Source of the DNA: Methylobacter sp.
GTDB lineage: Bacteria > Pseudomonadota > Gammaproteobacteria > Methylococcales > Methylomonadaceae
Length of the DNA stretch: 6,721 bases
Assembly: GCA_023229605.1 (NCBI GenBank)
Contig: JALNYY010000191.1
Location: forward strand, 1 to 6,721
Direction: 5' to 3'
The translations under genes and the position numbers were made by a program. Numbering within the stretch: the first letter of the stretch is position 1; every line of letters starts with the position of its first letter. The notes under the pieces were generated by a model. It was not told the DNA's origin. It searched no databases and saw only the letters and a program-made list of their open reading frames with translations. Of the stretch, positions 6,407-6,721 are shown piece by piece.

Positions 6407-6721
6407 TGTATTAAACTATTATTGGATTTTTTTGTGAGCCTCGACTGATCTTGACCGGGGGCTATGCTCGCTATGATCGCGTTTTGTATCTCCAGGAGAG
6501 AGTACCCGGAAAATGAACAGCTATATTTTTTCGATAGCAGTTTTTCCTGCACAAACTCGCCCTCGATTTGCAAAATACCATGGAATTCATCACCAAAGCG
6601 GACGATATTGAAACTGTGGAATCCCTCCAAAACCAGTTCGGGGTGCACAGTGGCAGCATTGTCTGAGATAGGTTGTAGTGGATTTTCAGGTCTCGACTGA
6701 TCTTGATCAGCGGCTATGCTC
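6403..6721 (-). CDS. 3' end of a larger gene, protein C-terminus with (tandem) tail module; partial
   Basis: The frame ending with TGA at 6403 stays open to the right window edge, giving ~105 residues of an incomplete C-terminus. A GTG at 6648 would give an 81-aa protein, but it has no good ribosome-binding site and cuts into a conserved module, so I reject it as the start. Visible residues ~31-83 form the module FHSFNIV, Q-I-EG-E-F, YSCSFSG, LLEIQNAI, like the end of the 640-aa protein. The motif SIA-x-x-QDQSR occurs twice, 84 residues apart, so a preceding module copy probably ends at the window edge. The stop overlaps the ATG of the 323-aa gene. The main body of the protein, and so its function, lies outside; a glycosyltransferase or other glycan enzyme is likely from context. 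Confidence 0.75.
   Translation of the reverse strand, partial: SIAADQDQSRPENPLQPISDNAATVHPELVLEGFHSFNIVRFGDEFHGILQIEGEFVQEKLLSKKYSCSFSGYSLLEIQNAIIASIAPGQDQSRLTKKSNNSLIQ
6439..6469 (-). repeat. Direct repeat copy A (partner at 6691-6721)
   Basis: These 31 bases match 6691-6721 at 27 positions, at a spacing of exactly 252 bp (84 codons, in frame). Both encode SIA-x-x-QDQSR on the minus strand. This supports in-frame tandem duplication of a ~84-residue unit in the protein. Confidence 0.75.
6691..6721 (-). repeat. Direct repeat copy B (partner at 6439-6469), cut by the window edge
   Basis: This is the second copy of the in-frame 31-base repeat. The similarity may extend beyond 6721; only the part inside the window can be judged. 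The differing bases are four scattered substitutions, consistent with an older duplication. Confidence 0.75.

Overview
The window looks like part of a chromosomal surface-polysaccharide or glycan-assembly locus of a Gram-negative bacterium, probably a proteobacterium. This rests on gene content, moderate GC, Shine-Dalgarno sites and an IS1-family remnant; no gene fixes the taxonomy. Every real gene is on the minus strand, so transcription runs from high to low coordinates. No tRNA, rRNA, CRISPR array or convincing promoter was found.

In transcription order: (1) 6403-6721 is the 3' end of a gene that enters from outside the window. It encodes a C-terminal tail module, preceded by what looks like the end of an earlier copy of the same module. 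(2) 5435-6406 encodes a 323-aa soluble GT-B-like glycosyltransferase, coupled to the upstream gene by an ATGA overlap. (3) 4960-5334 is a scar. The first ~43 residues of an NAD(P)-binding sugar-nucleotide reductase/epimerase-like gene, with its strong ribosome-binding site, are fused to the 3' third of a decayed IS1-family element whose end lies 35 bp before the next gene. (4) 2678-4924 encodes a 748-aa multi-pass GT-C-like membrane protein with a C-terminal discoidin (F5/8 type C) carbohydrate-binding-like domain. (5) 597-2519 encodes a 640-aa multi-pass GT-C-like membrane protein that ends in the same tail module seen in gene 1. (6) 1-596 has no convincing gene. It splits into a block of about 48% GC (1-300) and a block of about 31% GC (301-600), the latter with a possible terminator hairpin.

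A plausible combined role: the cytoplasmic GT-B enzyme builds a lipid- or nucleotide-linked glycan, and the two GT-C proteins transfer sugars from polyprenyl-phosphate donors on the periplasmic face. The lost reductase would have supplied a nucleotide-sugar precursor. The most interesting observation is the ~50-residue tail module shared by two otherwise different proteins and apparently tandemly repeated in one of them. The second is the IS1-associated deletion that removed most of the reductase gene.
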